Origin: Nageia nagi
Lineage: Eukaryota; Pinophyta
Assembly (NCBI GenBank): GCA_050084985.1
Contig: JBITNC010000001.1
Location: 154,752,001-154,816,000 of the forward strand
Direction of reading: 5' to 3'
Length of the DNA stretch: 64,000 bases
The notes under the pieces were generated by a model, which worked only from the letters and a program-made list of their open reading frames with translations, did not search any database and was not told the origin of the DNA. A program made the position numbers and the translations under genes. Of this stretch, positions 48,131 to 61,389 are shown in pieces. The first letter of the stretch is position 1, and each line of letters starts with the position of its first letter.

Positions 48131-51099
48131 TTTTTATTTTTATTTTATTTTTTAAATTTTTTAAACTAGTTTATATATGTACCTAAAAAATGAAAAATTA
48201 TTTATATATGCTACATCTTATTATGAATAATTTATAATGATTCCATGGTTAAACCTTACTCTTAGTATAATCATACATCCTTTGAGTATCATATGTAGTT
48301 ATATAGGTATATTTTTCTTTTATTAATCATTACTTGTGTCATAAAATAAAGTTTATTTATTAGTTTTTAGTACTGTTTATTAGGCTCAATTTGTAGTTTC
48401 ATCATAGTATATCTCATCTATATGATACAATAAGATAAGTGAAATTTTTTAATTTAGATAATGTTATGTTAACTTCTTACAACATATCAACATGTATAAC
48501 ATATTTTAGTTCATTGTTTTGTATGTTAGGATAACATATATCCCATGCATAACATATCATGAAATGTTAAATGTGAATCTTTGTATTAAATATCTCTTTC
48601 CACTTGTTATTTAGTTACTTATGTGAGTCTAAGACTAACATATATCTTTTTATTATGTAAGACTATGTACTTATATTTTATTCTAAATGGGGCTTGGTGA
48701 TTATTTATTAATATATATGGGATATTATTTATGGTTTAGTATTTATAAATTGGCTAAGAATTATTGATATTTATCACCTTTCTATATTGAACCTACCATC
48801 AGTGGATCCTAATTTCATTTACAAATAGTATTAGTGAGACATGGCATCTTGACACCTCCTCATTCTACTCTTACAAGAGATTTTATCATCATATTGGAGG
48901 ATGTGTTTCATATGACTAGTTTAACAATCAAAGGTAAGTAGGTTATCCTATGGGCATCATTAGGTATGATAAAGGATGGATAATTTATTTAAGAATTTAT
49001 GAGATTTAATGGATATAAGGATTTATTGAAAGAAAATAACTGAATTTGTTTTCGAAACATGTAATGTATCTTGGTTGTGATATCTTTTTTATTATTACTT
49101 AAGAATAATAAAAATAATTGTGAATACTATAGTTCCTAAAAATACAAAGGATTAAAAGACCACTTTTGTAAAAATGTAAAATATATTAATCCATAATATT
49201 TGGTGGTTGGTGAGTAAGCTCATATGTCCATTGCAATCTCTATAAAAGTAATCTAATATAATAAGGGAGATGCAGTAACATACATAAACACATATATTCA
49301 TATTTTATTATGTTTGAGAGAAAGACATTACATAATCTTGTTGTGAGTATTTTTATTCATAGCATATCAATAGATCTTGAGTAACCAAAGTTAAAGATAT
49401 TTCATAGTTATTTTATATTATATATTTCACTTCAAGAGAAATAGAATCAAATAATTCAAAGTGGGAATTTCAAAATTTTCCATATAATATATGTTTTACC
49501 ACTATAAAACTATACATGCTTGTGTGATTATTAACAATTGAATTTACTTTATTATAGTTCTATATTTTCTTCTTATTCTAATAGATAAAAGGTTATTGCT
49601 ACATTTTTACTGGTCGTCATCGCTATTGTATATTATATTCTCTATGAAAAGGAAGTAAATAACTTAGTTATTAGCTCCTTTAAAGAAATTAAGTATATAC
49701 ATTATCATATTATTTAGTATGTAAGGGAAGGTTTCATTTTTATACTTTATCTTAAGATTTGTATTGGGATACTTATATGATTGGTCATATTAGCTTCTCA
49801 TAGATTTGATTTTTTATTTATGGACATGGGATCATATTCAAATTTAAAATATTCCTAGTTTTCCCATAGATATATAAAATATTATCAAGACATATTTGTA
49901 TAGAGAAAAAAATGAATTTATTTAATTAAGTATACATGTGTTGATATAAATAAACTACCAAAAAATTATTCTTAATGTTGATTCCTAAAATAGAACATCT
50001 TTTCATATTTTAGTTGTCTTTATCTAATTGATAATATGTATTCTTTAATTTTCTATTACCTAGATATTATGTTATCATATTGGTCCAACATGCATTATCA
50101 AGATATATGTTTCTTTCTTTTGTGATTCATAAATCAAGGCATGCTAAGTAAGGTGGCTTAGACCAAGAAGATGCATACCCATTTAAGGAGGAGTACCACA
50201 CATGAGATATCATATTGAATCTTGGTCTTTGTATCTCATATATAATATCTTACTAGTGTATTTTATCACCACATATCAATACTTGATATTTGATCATCTA
50301 GATAAGTTCTCTTAGTTTACATATTCCACATTATATGTTGGAATATTTTTAATATTATAAGTGTAATAAAATGATTTCTTTGTGGAGGTATCTTCATGAT
50401 GTTATCAAACATATATATTAGCATCTCTATCCTAATGATGAAACTGAGTTTTAACTAAACTTTGAATTAGGATCTTGCATGGAAATCCTTAACAACCGAG
50501 GAAACATATTCCCCATGTATGATCTAATCTTAAAGGTAAGATGTTAGGTTTGATATTTTTATTCTATTATCTTAATATGTTAATTCATTATCAAATATCT
50601 ATACTATCATTCCTCACTTTATTCTTAGTTGTTAATCTGTTGCATGTTTGATTCTATCTACTTAATGTTTTATTTATCCTTTTAATTTTTAGTATCAACA
50701 TATTAGTAAATACAACATTTTTTCTAATTTCCTTAAACTTCTAGGGTATTTTTATGAATTGAAACCCTAATTTTCTAGGAGTATTTAATATTTATTTCAA
50801 GTATGATAAAAATAGAGTATCATTTTAAAAAATTTAAGAAAATAATAAGAGGATATATTTAGGTTGTCTAAGAAAAAATCAACACCAATGTTGGTTAGAG
50901 GGGAAATGATGGAACTCATGAGGTCATGTATTGGAGGAATTCCATTGAAGAAATTTATGCTTAGAATGGTTTAATTTTAAATTTTTGATACACCATATTG
51001 ATAGCCTAAGCTAACATTTTTAAATGGTATTTTACCTTCTGATAATCAAAAGGAAAATTCATTAAGGGATGAGATCATGAATATTATTCTCATGAAGAT

Positions 51100-51760
51100 C
51101 ATTAATGATCCTGAGTTAAAAACTTTTAATGGTGATAGGGATCATAATTCCCACATTTAGGGATTTGAATATATCATGGAATTAAGATGTGAAATCATTT
51201 ACATTGTTAAGGCTAAATTGTTTTCCTTTAGTTTGATAGATGAGGCAAGGAAGTGATTTTATAGCTTGGATTTTGGTTGAATCATATCATATTATTAGCT
51301 AAAAAGTTTATTCAAGCATCATTTCAAGTACAATATTCAAAGGCCTCTTAAATTTATATAATTTGATGACTTGTAAATAAGGAGCCAATGAGCAATTAGA
51401 CAAGTTTATTTCAAGGTATCAAAAACTATGGCATTCTATTCATAACACCATCATAGTAAAATATCTATCAAAGTTATTTCTTGAAAAATTATAATTAATT
51501 TAATATTTTCCACTATAAATCATAAATATATACCATTTATGGATATGATTTTTAAATTGATTAGAAAAGGAATAGTTATGGTTTAAGTCGATCAAAATTA
51601 GTTTGCTAATATTTACAAAGGAAATATGAAGACATCATTTCCTAAGAAAGAATATGCAAAAGTTAACACAACTAAAGTTAGTTCCAAAGTTCAACTCTAA
51701 AAAATCAAAAAAATATTGAAAAATATATTTACCTCCTAATTAACCTAAGGAAAATGTTTG
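51100..51760 (+). pseudogene. R3: decayed retrotransposon gag
   Basis: Plus-strand pieces, in shifting frames, recall the Retrotrans_gag capsid domain. DPELKTFNGDRDHNSHI lies near 51107-51160, YIVKAKLFSFSLIDEARK (the KL-FPFSL-A-W type block) near 51200-51255, and NEQLDKFISRYQKLWHSIHN near 51390-51440. Downstream FPKKEYAKVNTTKVS is read near 51640. At least several stops and frameshifts separate these. The pattern is that of Ty3/gypsy gag (Tat/Athila-like by appearance); no protease or pol follows that I can recognise. Independent of R1 and R2. Confidence 0.6.
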
Positions 51761-53298
51761 AGAATTATATTGAAAAAGATGTCTAGTTTAGTGGGTTAAA
51801 GGAGAGTAATATATGGATGATGAAGATAATACCGAGCTTAGTATAGGTCAAATGCTTATTATGGATATCACCAAATAAAAGGTTGTTATTCAAGAAACTA
51901 TCATAACATGACTATGTCACTAGAGAGATTTCAAAGGCAGTAACTTCAAATTATGATATTAATTCAATGTTTAATATAACATTTCATAGAGAATAAGGAG
52001 AATGTAATGTGGATATAAGATGTAAAATAAAATGTATTCTCTACCCTATGTATTATCAAATAAATTATATACTTTATTCCTCTTCTCAAACATTTACCTC
52101 TTTATATGATATTTTTTACCAATTAAAGCATATTAAAGAAAATATTAGTTTATATGATTTTCTTATGAATTTTTGAAAGCATAGGTGAACATTATTTGAA
52201 ACTTTAGAAGCTTAATAAGTTGATCCTAATATTGTTACAAGTTTTTTTTAAGGAAATAATTGATTATTTTAAATAGGTTACTATGATAAAGTTTGTTGAA
52301 GATGAGATACCATATTGAGATCTAATATAGCACAATCTTACTTTACCCATTCACATAGTCATGTTAGGGATCCTGATAAAGAAATCCACTTTTAGAAAAA
52401 ATGAATCCCTAATGTCAAAATGATAATGGTCAAGATAAAGTGCATTGATAATATAGAGAAGTAATACATTGGTTACATTTATCTTTGAATTTAGTTGGGA
52501 TTAGAAGTTATTTAGTTTATTACATATGTTAAGAATGGATATTTTCTATACAACATTATTTTTCCTAAGTATTAGTTCCATGTTGTTGGGGTAATTTCAT
52601 CAACTCTCCATAGGTACATCAAACTTTAACATAATATTTAGGTGCATACAATGTGAATAAATAAAGATATTAATGTTTATGTGGAAGGGTAGAGCTAAAT
52701 TTTATTCTCCATAATTAGGTTGAAGAATTTATTCCAAAATAGTATAAATTATAGGAAATTATTAAGTCATGTATAGAGACTTATCAATTTCTAAATGCAA
52801 AAATATTGTAATCCATCAAGGAATTTGGTTTTCCCCATAAAGATTCAAGGAATAAGCACCCACACTTATCACACAAATATATCCAACTTTAGAATAATGA
52901 TAAGAATCATTTTTATAATATTTATTTGGAATTTAGGTTTAAAAAAGATAAAAAAATCATGACAATGGAGATTATTTAGGAAACAAAGAGATACAAGAAC
53001 CCCTTATTCATCAAAGGAAAAGAAAAGCTAAGACATAGAAAGTAAGCTCCAAGATTAAAGATATGGATATCCTTTCTTTGATTATTTCAAAATATTTCAA
53101 GGATAAATGCAAATATCAAGGAAAATAAAAAAAAGTAAATACACTACTACCAAAAGGAAAATTGGCATAAAAAACAAAGTCAAAAAATGCATGAGCGAGT
53201 TGTTGATGCTATTAGTATTGGATTGCATTAGGATGGCATCAAGGTTTTATTTTTCATCCTTTTCCTACTTGTTTGAATGATATTTTTGATGCAAAGTT
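51761..53298. other. Unassigned AT-rich region
   Basis: Possibly the decayed remainder of R3 (protease would be expected here), but no motif is secure. Ends at the R4 left repeat. Confidence 0.4.
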
Positions 53299-53880
53299 TG
53301 TTATAACCAAAATAGTTGTTAGGGTTAATATTTAAGATATTAAATCTAATATAATAATGATCAAATTATAGTAAAATGGTAATAACATAAAAGATGACAA
53401 TTATCACAATTGAATTAATTGACCTTGACCTATCAAACTTGGATTAATGAAGATAAAGACTTGTTACTTTAACTATCATAATGATCAAAGGTAATACCTT
53501 ACTCAAAGAGATCAATGATGAGATTCTTCCTAAAAATGGATCCACAAATTTGTCCTCCACCTAACACCATCACCAGCAAACCTAACTTCATCACCTAACA
53601 TCCTCTCCAAAAATCCTTTAAGTTTTTATCATTTTTATTGAATCCACATTAAAGCTTGGAATATTACATGCAAAGGTTAAAAAAAGATCATAGGATTGAA
53701 GAACTCAAACTATAACAAAATCTAGATATGATAGGTGACATCAAGAGATATCAATCCATAGAACCATGTATGTTACCACTATCAAATATTTAGTATCATG
53801 TCATGAATTTCTCATGCATAACCCTTGTACCTTTATACATAGAAGGTTTAGTGCCAAGGCTCCTCCTTAGGATTATGATG
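53299..53880 (-). repeat. R4 left direct repeat (putative 3' LTR)
   Basis: 582 bp beginning TGTTATAACC and ending GGATTATGATG (CA follows). It aligns over its whole length with 61390-61960 with many substitutions. Shared landmarks include GACCTT-ACCTATCAAAC, CTCAAAGAGAT and GTGCCAAGGCTCCTCCTT. The start is the near-inverse of GGTTATGGTA at the end of the other repeat, as expected of LTR termini. Confidence 0.72.
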
Positions 53881-54484
53881 CACATGGGCCAAGACTCCTT
53901 TGTAGGCTTATCTTTGAGTTGACCTATTATCATAAAATATAAAGGTAGTTGAGTATGCACAATAAAAAGAGTATTAAATCACTTAATTAAATAAATCATT
54001 TCAAATACCTAAAAGGTGTATTTTTATTAAAGTAAAATTCATTTTTAGGTATTAACAAATGCACCACTTTTAATATGATTTGATATTTTTTGGATAAAAA
54101 TAATTCAAATAATAAATTCAAAGCATAAAAAAATAATCCCTAAATTATATCTTCACAATGATAGCTTTTTATTCCCCATATTTCACCAATATTTTTCCCC
54201 CTTTTTGGCTTGGTTGCAACATGATGAACCACTCAGCATAGAAGCAACTTAAGATAAATAAAAAGGATCATATAATCAACTTTAATAGCATACATTTTTC
54301 ATAATATATATCAAATATAAATAGTAAACATCATCTCTTTATGTATTATAAAATAACAAGAAATCAAACCTATCCTTGGTGGCTTACCCATCAAGATTAT
54401 ATGAGATATTAAGGAGAAATTGCCACCTCAACTTAATGATTAGGGATTACCAATTAATATAAATCATTAACAAAGCTAGACTTT

Positions 54485-54720
54485 AATGGTTATGAATCTC
54501 TCATTACTAATCTCAACAAGTTATAACAATAATAATGAGCTTACCATAGATAGTGACCCTTGATGGGTGATGGACCTCTCATCACTACTCACATCAAGTG
54601 TTACAATATCACATCTTTTGAGTGACAGTTGATGGACTTCTTATCACTACTCTCATCAATAATTAATAACAAATATTCCAATTAATAGGTGATGGACCTC
54701 TCATCACTATTCTCATTAAT
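54485..54720. repeat. Cluster of hairpin-forming repeats
   Basis: Three to four spaced copies of a unit built on GTGATGGACCTCTCATCAC. The two best (54567-54585 and 54689-54707) have a perfect 6-bp stem around a 7-base GACCTCT loop. The others (54628-54647, and about 54488) are degenerate. Each is followed by TACTCTCATCAA-like sequence. Confidence 0.8.
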
Positions 54721-55334
54721 ATTTGCGTAATCATCAAATCTATCCTCAACATATACTTCCCAATCATATTCATTTTCCAAGATTAACTTTCAAACATGAA
54801 TAATATTAGAATATTATTTCATCATTGAATCATTAGCAAATTATCCCACTTTTGAGGTATGATTAATCATTCATTAAAAATATTCTTATGCCCCAAGCGA
54901 TGCCACACAAGATTTTTAATCAAAATTTTCAATTTAAGTACATTAATTTCTTGTTTATAAGATAACTAAAAAATGAGCTTAATCTCACCATATCAACATC
55001 TAATTTTAAAATTTTATGATCATTTTATGAAAGGCATGCCATTTTACCCCAAATTTTATTTTCCTAAATATTGAGCACTTTTTAAGTAACAACCACAAAA
55101 ATTTATCATAAAATTTTCATATCTAATATTTGGTAGTCAATTTTGACAAATTTCATTTCCTGTAGTGATCAACACTACTTAGGTCCTAACATCCTTGCTC
55201 AAATAATCAAGGTTAACAAAAATAAAAAATAGTTTGTTATTCCATATTTATCTAACATGTATCAAAAATACCATAAAAATTAAGTTCTTCATTTACTCAC
55301 CATAAATTAGGGGAAAATCATTTAATTCCAAGTT

Positions 55335-55342
55335 TATAAATA
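55335..55342 (+). promoter_or_regulatory. Candidate TATA box upstream of the PMD remnant
   Basis: TATAAATA followed by GCACCAACTC; the only strong TATA-like motif between the left repeat and the PMD coding region, 1.1 kb upstream of it. Function inferred from position only. Confidence 0.35.
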
Positions 55343-55890
55343 GCACCAACTCTTTTCATTTTCAATATTTCATATTGACATTTGGAGCTCTGGTTCTTTA
55401 TCCAGTGATTCCATTGTTAAGTTATTAATGATAAGTAAGGTGTATATATTGAATTAGGAGAAATAATTATCACCATGTATCAATGGATTACTTCAAAGGA
55501 GGGTCATAGGGTATTGGCTATTTTTTCTTCCATTGAAGGACACCTAGTACCCAAATGTTTCCCATTTCTCTTGATTATGCATAAAATTAGATATTTATAT
55601 GGTATTAAATTTTTAATTAGGATATTTTTATGATAATTTAGTAAATTATAAAAAATTAAATAATAAAATATACAATATTTTTAATTCTAACATCAATTTT
55701 AGTGTAAACCTTCCAAAAATCTAGGTGGGTTTTTCATATTTTTAGGAATATTTAATGTATTTTTGGGAAATGATGTTTTGTTTCTAGCATTACCATTGGG
55801 GTAACAATAGAAATAAATTATAATATGATAAAACTATATTAATTATCATGCATAATATTATATTTTTTTAGAAAACAATTTCAAATTTAA

Positions 55891-56079
55891 ATGGATAACA
55901 TTGAAGTCCTAGCTAGATGTGATAAATTACAAGAACGAAGAATTAGAGAAGATATTGAAATTAAACTTAACCCTAATAATATTAATAGACACCAAGGTGT
56001 TTAGATTAGTAGGGAAATGTTACCTATTATTGATCTAATTTATAAACATATAAGGGAAAATATTTTGATACTAAAATAG
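55891..56079 (+). pseudogene. Short coding-like fragment of unknown identity
   Basis: An ATG opens 37 codons starting MDNIEVLARCDKLQERRIRE, then DIEIKLNPNNINRHQGV, stop, then ISREMLPIIDLIYKHIRENI continues in the same frame to a second stop. The charged, helix-like composition differs from the surrounding AT-rich junk. I do not recognise it. It precedes the PMD remnant on the same strand, so it may be an earlier exon or the N-terminal part of the same antisense gene. Confidence 0.35.
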
Positions 56080-56479
56080 CCATAACTTTTGTAGTTTAAC
56101 TCAATTTTTCATGTTCTTTACATCGTTGGAAAGATTTTTTATGTAGAATTTAACTTTATTTATATTTTTGTATTTTATAATGATATAAGATCAATATTGA
56201 TCTTATAAAATTGGTTATTACTTATCTCTACTTAAATAAGAATATTACACTTTATTTTCTTCATTCATTAATTCTGAAGATGGATCCCATAGATTGGACT
56301 TGAAATGTCAATAAGTCAAATTCATATGCAAGTCAACTAGAAACCACTAAAGAGAATTTCAAATTTTGTAGTATATAACAAAAAATATGCATTTTTTGAA
56401 TAAATTATAACTTTTAGTTTAATTATTTTATTTACGTACTTGGAAACTTATCTCTAATTTTCCTTTATGGATGTAGGAT

Positions 56480-57770
56480 TAGGCTTACCTAATGAAGTAT
56501 GAGCTATGGATCCCAACTATGGGCATTTTTGATGATTTTTTATTTACTCTTAAGGAGAGGGGGTAGTTATAGGCTATCAAGTTGAGTCACATGAGGCATG
56601 CTCTTTGTATACCATATGATAAGTATTTTCTAACTATACTCATGGATCATTGGTGTGATAACACCAATAAATTTTATCTTATTAAATGTGAGATCATTAT
56701 CACCCTCATAGATATACATTACATACTTTGGGTACCCATTAAAGGTACACTTATTTAGTGTACCATCCCTTATATGGAGTAGATGAAGAAGTAATGTTAT
56801 TGGTTGATATGTATTTAACACTACCACTAGCAAAATAAGGGTACCCCCATTCATTATACATTATACATGCCCTATGAGGACATTGAAAATTCTAGGTGGT
56901 TTAGATTATATATCATGGTTCTTATTGACACTATCTTGTATAGTGATAAGAACCACAAGTGCTCTCACATGGATTTGATTCTAATGGTGTGAGATATTTT
57001 CTTTCATGGATATAGATATGCATAGACTCCATACATCTTAGTATAGTTATACCAAGATCTTCATTGCTTTATATATATGAGTAAGGGAGGGAGGATATTT
57101 GCATACTCATTTATCCTATAGGTATGGTAATGTGGGCATGTTATCATATGCCACCCATCTATGCCCATATCCTAAGATTAGGAGGATCCTTGATTATTCA
57201 GATAGTAGAATATTCATAAGGTAGGGACTTCACTTAGTGTGCAGTAGTGGCATTAGGTTAGTGATCTTTTAAATGAGGAAGATATTACATGGGATCCATA
57301 TTATGAGCTACCAACATGGAAGGAGAAAGCTAAGGAGTATCATGGAGCATGACTACATGTCATAAATAGGTTCATAGTTAATCTATAGAGTTGTATTATC
57401 TATATAAGGTATTACAATAGTTTAGATTAACTTAAAATATTTTTATCCCTTGGGTGTGGCCTACCATTGTTAGATATTACTTATTTCATCTCATGCCTAC
57501 AAGGTTCCTTAACATCCCATATTAGAGTTTAGAGTAAGGGGAGATAGAGGATCATGCCCCCATATTGCCAACTCCACATCACTAGCATACCATTAAGTAC
57601 CAATTATGATGGAAAGGCATCTAACTAGCCCCTATAGGATTGGATGATGAGGATGAGGAGGATAAGGAGGGTTATGAGGTTGAAGAGTATGAGGAGGAAG
57701 GGTATGAAGAGGTAGAGAAGGAGGGAGAAGAGGATATGACTCCTATGCATATAAGAGCTCCATAATCACC
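56480..57770 (+). pseudogene. Plant mobile domain (PMD) protein remnant with acidic tail
   Basis: Plus-strand pieces follow the PMD order. At 56642 an open stretch reads MDHWCDNTNKFYLIKCEIII, then TLIDIHYILWVPIKG, which matches the hallmark (W...T-F-L...E-TITL-DV-ILG-P-G). It is followed by RLYIMVLIDTILYSDKNHKC (56905-56965), LYQDLHCFIYMSKGG near 57045-57090, and LNEEDITWDPYYELPTWKEK near 57270-57330, the C-terminal W-PY block. An acidic tail rich in Glu, Asp and Gly (DDEDEEDKEGYEVEEYEEEG) lies at about 57645-57760. PMDs occur in the MAIN/MAIL cellular proteins and in transposons. Several stops and frameshifts show decay. Its position inside R4, antisense to gag, points to a retroelement-carried PMD. 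The domain is reasonably sure; the host is inferred. Confidence 0.62.
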
Positions 57771-59029
57771 TATTAGGGTATCTAATCCTTCTATTCTATC
57801 TTCATCATGTGTCATACCTACTTTTCTTGCATCCATCATATGTTTATCTAATTCTACCTCTTAGTTTTACAAAATATATACCACATTTAAAATACAACAA
57901 TCAAACTAACCCAAAAAATATTTTTATCATAAACATGCATGCAGACATAGTTAAAGACTCTTTAGGCCTAGATCTCATCTCTATAAGAGCAAATTACTAC
58001 TTATGATCAACAAATGTAGGCACTTTAGGCTTATATTAATGTATGAGATGAGAATGTAGAGGCTTTACAAGACCTACCATATATTTTTCAACACCTAAAA
58101 TTCAAGAGATTCAAGGAGTAAACTCATATCCTTAAGCAACAATAGACTATAGCAAATTCTATTGAGATATCTAGGGGTATATCTCAAAATAGGTCTCATG
58201 ATGTTTTATAGATCAGTATTTCCATACTGTAGGTAACTAATTGTACATTATATTTCACATTATATATATATATATATATTCACTATTTTTTACTTAATAC
58301 AATTTTCAATGTATGCATGTGATCTCTTATTTTTTGAAAATTATACCATAGTTTACATCAAAACATATTTAAAGTAATAATAAATAACACAAACTATTGA
58401 TAAGCAAAATAATTCTTTCTAACCTCAAATGCTTTCATAATTCAATGAAAAAGAAGGGATTTACCAAAATTATATAAATCTTAAGTCTAAAATTGTAATA
58501 ATGAAAGTTTTACGAAAATATCCTTGATTACATCATCCAACTTAAACAATAAAATTAAGTAAAAAAATAAAAAAGCACTAAATCTAGTAGCAATACTCCA
58601 TTTCTAGTGGCACTGCTAGAGTAATAACATGAAAAAGCTCACAAAATAAGATATAATTTTGTAAAATATATCAACAATGGAAAATATACCTAACTTATTA
58701 CAATTAATCCACATTTCACTAAATGTAGTACTCCAATTGAGTATCAAAGAAAAGTGAAAGCAACAACATTTTTTTTTTCAAATTTAGCCAAAACATGTAT
58801 AAAAAGGAATCAACTCTTTGTCAAAAAATAAACATAATGCCCCCATACAAAAAAAGGAAAGCAATAAGGCTCAAAAATGAAGTGGTGTTGTTAAGGCCAA
58901 GAAACAATTCTCAAATATAAACATAAAAAAATCAAAATTTAGATCATAAAAGACTATATTCTACACAAAATTACAAAAAGTAAACATAAAATATGAAACA
59001 ATACTTAAAGTATAAGTAATAGCCCAAGT
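57771..59029. other. R4 internal region without recognisable pol
   Basis: This is where protease, RT and integrase would be expected on the minus strand; I see none of their motifs. It contains a short (TA) run at about 58259-58279 and A-rich tracts. Confidence 0.5.
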
Positions 59030-60330
59030 ACCATCACTATCAAGGATCATACCTATTATTGGTGGTTGTTGTATCTTTCATTCTTATTGTTATGATTGAT
59101 GTTGAAGCATATTTACAATATTAGTATGAATTTTCTTCCCATCATCATCAAGCATTGTCTTCCTAGATTACTTAAATGAATTGTTGAAGATCCCTAATCT
59201 TTGATTTTGAATATGCATTGGTCCATCTTGAATTATCTTTGGTTTATTCTATTGCAAAATTGCATCTAGAACTTCATGGTCAAATTTAAACTTACCATCA
59301 TAATGTAAATCTTGAATTAAATTTTTTAAATGGCTACAAGCTTTTATGGCATGTCTCACTCTTCTATGAAAGTTGCAAAAAAATGAACTTGGTATCCTAG
59401 AGGTTTAATCTTAGGGTAATCTTTTAATGATGGGTACTAAATAAAATTTTTATCAATCAAAGCATAAATAACATAAATAAAATCTTCATAAAATTCTATA
59501 TATTTTTTAGGTGGTCTTCTAGTTTCCATTACTTCAATGTGGTCATGGTTAACTCTAGCTACAATGTTAACTTCTAATTGTTTTCATTTATGACTTGTTT
59601 AGAGGGGTTAGGAAAGATAGGTTTTAGAACTACTTTTCATTTCATGTGATATAAAGTTTCAATTAAAGAATTATGTATGACTTATTTATTAAGCATTTGA
59701 TCTATCAAATCCTCATAAAAAAATCTTGAAAATATAAAAAATAATTTCTATATGATGGAATAAAAGCTCAAAAAAGAACATATTTCTTTTCTTTATTAGG
59801 TACTTGAACTAAATTAGCCACTTTTTTCTATTCAACTATAAAATCACTAACAACATGACCTTGTTTTTGTTTCAAGTTATACATGTCTAAAGGGGAAGTT
59901 TCCTATGGTATATAAAAATTATATCTTTTCAAAAATACTTTAGTTAAATCATCAAAACTTTCAATACTCTTATTAGGTAATTTTGTAAATCATAAAAAGG
60001 GATCAAAATGTAACTAAATGAAAATATTTTACTTAATAAATCATCATAATTTTCATACTAAAAAGAATCTAAATGATATATTCTTAAATATTCTCTAGGA
60101 TATGAATAACCATCAAATATTGTAAAATGTACCTATTTTTAATACCTCTTTTGATAGATGTAATAGAAAAAGGGGTTCTCATTATCTCTTGAAACTTTAG
60201 GTGTAAATTTATTGATGCAAGCCATTATAAAATCCTTTTGGTTCTTTAGCCAAGTAGTTTTTTCAACTACATCATCTAGGTGATTCTCATTTTTAGTACT
60301 TACTTCAATATTCTTATCCTTAAACATACT
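59030..60330 (-). pseudogene. R4 gag remnant with CHHC zinc-binding motif
   Basis: The minus strand from 60327 reads MFKDKNIEVSTKNENHLDDV and later FIMACINKFTPKVS. A capsid-like domain follows: FDGYSYPREYLRIYHLDSF, YENYDDLLSKIFSFS (about 60100-60000), DMYNLKQKQGHVVSDFIVE and KKVANLVQVPNKEKKY (about 59900-59790). A zinc-binding module CNFHRRVRHAIKACSHLKNL (C-x2-H-x4-H-x4-C) with IQDLHYDGKFKFD lies at 59375-59285. That combination is characteristic of Tat-lineage (Ogre/Retand-like) gag proteins. Stops and frameshifts are numerous, so it is a pseudogene. It lies beside the right repeat as expected if that repeat is the 5' LTR. Confidence 0.72.
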
Positions 60331-61389
60331 TTGGAATAATCCAAATCGATGAGTTTTTTCCTATTGTGACTTTTTAATCAAATCATTCACCATTTTCATC
60401 TTGCAAATAACTAAAGTAGTTTTGAAATTAATATCAAGGTTGAGAAGGTGTAACTCTTATTTTAAGACTTTATATTCCATATTAAATCAATCAAGCCTCT
60501 ACTTTAGTCCAAACTAAAGTATTACATCAACCTCTCTCTACCATATGTCTTACATACTCATAAGCTAGATTGGTCTAGTCTCATTTATATCAATTAGCTC
60601 TTCTTTAGGAATATTATCTTCTTAGCCTTCTTTGTAAGAATGAAATTCCTCTTAAAGTACAAGTTATTCATTTTCTCATGATGTTTATGGATAGTTTTTA
60701 ATAATAGATTTTATAACTAAGTGATATCACCTAGCTGAGTGGTATTGCTTAGATTTGTCTCATCAAGGATGGATTCTTTAGGATTTACATAATTAAGTCT
60801 ATCATTTGGCAAGGGGATTTGAAAATTTAAAGAAGTCACAATTTTTGGGGAATCAAAATACTTGTTTATCTCACAACAAGTGGTTATGGTCATATAAATT
60901 TATTTTATTATTTATTTTTATTTCACATATTCAATGTTAGTTTCTAGGGAAGATCTTAATATATGTTTTATCTCAATTGATGTTTCTTATAGGGCTTGCA
61001 TAAGATAAGGTAAACATTATTTATCAAGAATAAACTTTATATCATGTGTTCATGATAAAGATATAATTAGTACCTGAACATTATCTTATCAATAATCTTT
61101 ATATTTTGAATGGAAATAATATTCCAGATCACTATCGTATTATTCATAATGATATAAGTTTCTTACTAATTTACTTTATCATCTAGGTGCATTAGCATAA
61201 TTATTTCTTACTCTTATCTTTTTTGGATTTATAATAGGACACCTAGGAAGAACTTGATCAAAAACAATAGGTGTATTCATATATGAAACACTTGAGATAC
61301 AATATTAGTCTTATCCAAAAACCCTAGGGTTTTTGGTGCAACTAATGAAGGATAAAGTGATATGTCAAGAAATAATTGGTTTCACTAAT
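60331..61389 (-). other. R4 leader/gag N-terminal region
   Basis: Probably the 5' leader and decayed N-terminal part of gag on the minus strand. No PBS could be identified next to 61390. Contains the 22-bp perfect palindrome at 61315. Confidence 0.45.
61315..61336. repeat. 22-bp perfect palindrome with telo-box arms
   Basis: Each 11-bp arm reads CCAAAAACCCT, so the centre is AAACCCTAGGGTTT, two head-to-head plant telomere-type AAACCCTA motifs. It lies 53 bp from the inner edge of the right R4 repeat. Confidence 0.9.

Larger units (their letters stand above)
47052..51099. other. AT-rich region right of IQD exon 2
   Basis: No gene recognised on either strand. It holds a short direct repeat near 47540 and the possible SINE near 48000. 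A CTCTATAAAAG at about 49238 could be a core promoter for R3, but no LTR or PBS was found to support this. It could be an IQD intron or intergenic DNA. Confidence 0.5.
53881..55890. other. R4 internal non-coding region with hairpin repeats
   Basis: AT-rich. It contains the GTGATG...CATCAC hairpin repeats (54485-54720) and, at 55335, a TATA box that could serve the antisense PMD gene. No protein motif seen. Confidence 0.5.

Noticed and set aside
47967-48155. 62-codon plus-strand open frame
   Set aside because: Better explained as a passing frame across the SINE-like island; ends in poly-Phe/Tyr from T-rich DNA.
58259-58279. TA dinucleotide run as a regulatory or replication element
   Set aside because: An ordinary short microsatellite with no supporting context.
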